A stretch of 8,606 nucleotides of DNA from Eggerthellaceae bacterium (GTDB lineage: Bacteria > Actinomycetota > Coriobacteriia > Coriobacteriales > Eggerthellaceae): contig CAADXT010000085.1 of assembly GCA_900753095.1 (NCBI GenBank), positions 1 to 8,606 on the forward strand, written 5' to 3'. How positions within the stretch are numbered: the stretch's first letter is position 1; each line of letters begins with the position of its first letter. Made by a program: the position numbers and the translations under genes. The notes beneath the pieces are model-generated. The model had not been told where the DNA came from, made no database searches, and was given only the letters and a program-made list of their open reading frames with translations. Of this stretch, positions 7,391 to 8,606 are shown one piece after another.

Positions 7391-7430
7391 AAGCTGCCAA
7401 GGGAACCGTTCCTTTTGGCTGCTTCCTTGG
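7391..7430 (+). promoter_or_regulatory. purN leader: two mutually exclusive hairpins
   Basis: Bases 7391-7405 pair with 7409-7424 in a long imperfect stem (AAGC, a U/U mismatch, GCCAAG, a one-base bulge, GGAA, loop CCG). Alternatively CCAAGG (7397-7402) pairs perfectly with CCTTGG (7425-7430). The two folds share the left arm, as in attenuator-type switches. No T-run follows either hairpin, so transcription attenuation is not directly supported. A promoter for purN is expected nearby but I cannot place one. Confidence 0.35.
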
Positions 7431-7435
7431 GCGTT

Positions 7436-7451
7436 CTTTGAAGTTTCAAAG
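7436..7451. repeat. Perfect inverted repeat just upstream of the purN RBS
   Basis: CTTTGAA (7436-7442) and TTCAAAG (7445-7451) are perfect inverted arms around GT. The site ends 15 nt before the purN start. It could be a dimeric repressor operator or a small hairpin beside the RBS. I do not recognise it as a known PurR box. Confidence 0.5.
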
Positions 7452-7466
7452 TCGGAAAGGAAAGGC

Positions 7467-8099
7467 ATGGCTGCCAAAACGCAAAAGCCCTTGAACATCG
7501 GTGTTCTGATTAGCGGCAGCGGTTCAAACCTTCAATCGCTTATCGACCACATCGAAGAGGGCACCCTCGATGCCGAGATCAGCCTGGTGGTTTCCTCGCG
7601 TCCCGATGCGTACGGAATCGAGCGCGCCAAGAAGGCGGGCATTCCCGTGCTGGTCATGAACCGTGAGGCGTATGCCGATGCCGCAGCGGCAAACCAGCGC
7701 ATAGCCGATGCCCTGAAAGAAGCAGGCGCGGAATACGTGATCATGGCGGGCTACATGCGCATGGTTACCGCGGAGATCCTTGACGCATACCCCGATAGGG
7801 TAGTGAACCTGCATCCTGCGCTGCTTCCTTCCTTCAAGGGCGCTCATGCCATTGAGGATGCGTACAACTTCGGCGTAAAGGTGACGGGCGTTACCGTGCA
7901 CTTTGCCAACGCCGATTACGACAAGGGCCCCATCATTGCGCAGCGGGCCGTTGAGGTACGCGAGGGCGAGCCCATCGAGGCGCTTGAGGCGCGCATTCAC
8001 GCAACGGAGCATGAGCTGTACCCCCATGTGGTCCAGCTTTTGGCCGAAGGGCGCGTGAGCGTTTGCCCAGAAACGCGCAAAGTACACATCGCAGGCTAG
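7467..8099 (+). CDS. purN: Phosphoribosylglycinamide formyltransferase (GAR transformylase)
   Basis: The enzyme transfers a formyl group from 10-formyltetrahydrofolate to GAR, the third step of IMP synthesis, in the cytoplasm. It has 210 residues, normal for the single-domain bacterial enzyme. A purine-rich RBS (AAAGGAAAGG, 7456-7465) precedes the ATG. IGVLISGSGSNLQSLID (11-27) is the phosphate-binding N-terminus. VIMAGYMRMV (91-100) lines the folate site. The catalytic residues are Asn114 and His116 in NLHPALLPSFKG (114-125) and Asp152 in DKGPII (152-157); their spacing matches the E. coli enzyme exactly (106, 108 and 144 there, as I recall). It stands between two terminator-like structures, so it may be its own transcription unit. 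Confidence 0.97.
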   Translation: MAAKTQKPLNIGVLISGSGSNLQSLIDHIEEGTLDAEISLVVSSRPDAYGIERAKKAGIPVLVMNREAYADAAAANQRIADALKEAGAEYVIMAGYMRMVTAEILDAYPDRVVNLHPALLPSFKGAHAIEDAYNFGVKVTGVTVHFANADYDKGPIIAQRAVEVREGEPIEALEARIHATEHELYPHVVQLLAEGRVSVCPETRKVHIAG

Positions 8100-8130
8100 C
8101 GGGCTTCGGTTTCGCAGCTGCTCTTTTTTT
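8098..8130 (+). terminator. Probable intrinsic terminator at the purN stop codon
   Basis: AGC (8098-8100) pairs with GCT (8120-8122) and GGCT (8102-8105) with AGCT (8116-8119, one G-U pair), with G8101 bulged and a 10-nt loop. Seven T follow (8124-8130) after one C. The T-run is strong but the stem is weak and begins inside the purN stop codon. Confidence 0.55.
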
Positions 8131-8136
8131 GAACGT

Positions 8137-8170
8137 CTACGCTCGGCAAGCGCTGCTATGCTGGGCGTAG
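8137..8170 (+). promoter_or_regulatory. Long hairpin in the purH leader
   Basis: CTACGCTCGGCA (8137-8148) pairs with TGCTGGGCGTAG (8159-8170) in a continuous 12-bp stem with two G-U pairs and a 10-nt loop. It lies about 40 nt upstream of purH and has no T-run, so it is not a terminator. It may be a leader structure. The conserved segments of the ZTP (pfl) riboswitch, known upstream of purH in some bacteria, are not visible. TTGAAC (8129-8134) resembles a -35 box but the nearest -10-like TATGCT (8157-8162) is 22 nt away, too far for a confident promoter. Confidence 0.45.
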
Positions 8171-8211
8171 CAAATATCAGTAACCAGACAAACATGGAAA
8201 GGCGGTACCAG

Positions 8212-8606
8212 GTGGCAGATCCAAAGGTAAAGCGTGTTCTTATGTCGGTAACGGATAAGACGGGCGTGGTTGAGTTCGCGCGCGCTCTGTCCGAAGAGTT
8301 CGGGGCCCAGATCATTTCAACGGGTGGCACGGCTCGCGTAATTGCCGAGGCGGGTGTTCCCGTTACCCCTATCGACGAGGTAACCAAGTTCCCCGAGATG
8401 ATGGATGGTCGCGTGAAGACGCTGCATCCTGCTGTTCACGGCGGTCTGCTTGCCAAGCGCGACAACCCTGAGCATATGGCACAGGCAGCAGAGCACGGCA
8501 TCGAAATGATCGATATGGTCGTGGTGAACCTCTATGCGTTCGAGAAGACGGTAGAGTCTGGCGCTGATTTCGGCACGTGCATCGAGAACATCGACATCGG
8601 CGGGCC
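8212..8606 (+). CDS. purH: Bifunctional AICAR transformylase/IMP cyclohydrolase (N-terminal part, runs off right edge)
   Basis: PurH formylates AICAR and closes the ring to IMP, the last two steps of the pathway. Only 131 codons are visible, covering most of the N-terminal MGS-like IMP cyclohydrolase domain. LMSVTDKTGVVEFARAL (10-26), ISTGGTARVIAEAGVPV (34-50), FPEMMDGRVKTLHPAVHGG (58-76), VVVNLYAFEKTV (103-114) and ENIDIGG at the edge are diagnostic. I chose the GTG at 8212 because AGGCGG (8200-8205) lies 6 nt upstream and the next codons read ADPKVKRVLMSV, a typical PurH N-terminus. An in-frame ATG at 8194 lacks an RBS and would overlap that RBS. Confidence 0.95.
   Translation, partial: MADPKVKRVLMSVTDKTGVVEFARALSEEFGAQIISTGGTARVIAEAGVPVTPIDEVTKFPEMMDGRVKTLHPAVHGGLLAKRDNPEHMAQAAEHGIEMIDMVVVNLYAFEKTVESGADFGTCIENIDIGG

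Noticed and set aside
8194..8211. In-frame ATG at 8194 as the purH start
   Set aside because: No RBS upstream, and it would place the good RBS (8200-8205) inside the coding sequence; the GTG at 8212 gives the usual PurH N-terminus.

Overview
The window looks like chromosomal DNA from a moderately GC-rich bacterium. Strong AGGAGG-type ribosome-binding sites, a GTG start, protein-level flavour and a B. subtilis-type PurF with Fe-S cysteines suggest an actinobacterium of the class Coriobacteriia (Eggerthellaceae-like). This assignment is inference from memory of the families and not a database result. Nearly everything is housekeeping or widespread accessory metabolism. I see no CRISPR array, tRNA, rRNA, insertion sequence or prophage.

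Positions 1-2373 form a polyphosphate module. An exopolyphosphatase gene (ppx, minus strand, cut by the left edge) diverges across about 200 bp from a two-domain PPK2-type polyphosphate:AMP phosphotransferase gene (pap, plus strand). The pap reading frame is intact except for one in-frame amber codon at 1966-1968, inside the catalytic C-terminal domain. The remaining ~120 codons continue in the same frame to a normal stop at 2329-2331, followed by a terminator-like hairpin. It is therefore a very recent nonsense allele, a sequence error or, least likely, a recoding site.

Positions 2410-3520 hold a stand-alone DUF5131 (phage Gp37/Gp68-type) gene with an N-terminal CX6CX2C motif and an unusual cysteine-dense tail, closed by a very strong intrinsic terminator (3480-3520).

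Positions 3601 to the right edge carry a class B-type sortase gene butted directly against purF, then purM, purN and the start of purH. PurF, PurN, PurM and PurH do steps 1, 3, 5 and 9-10 of de novo IMP synthesis. The purine genes are not one tight operon: there is a clear terminator after purM, a probable one after purN, and hairpins or inverted repeats lie in the spacers before purM, purN and purH. This suggests separate transcription units or leader-level control. The sortase TAG is followed with no gap by the purF ATG, with a strong RBS inside the sortase gene, so the two are almost certainly co-transcribed.

The points most worth a second look are the amber codon in pap, the cysteine-rich DUF5131 protein, the sortase-purF junction and the leader structures before purN and purH. 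I found no convincing wholly new multi-gene system.
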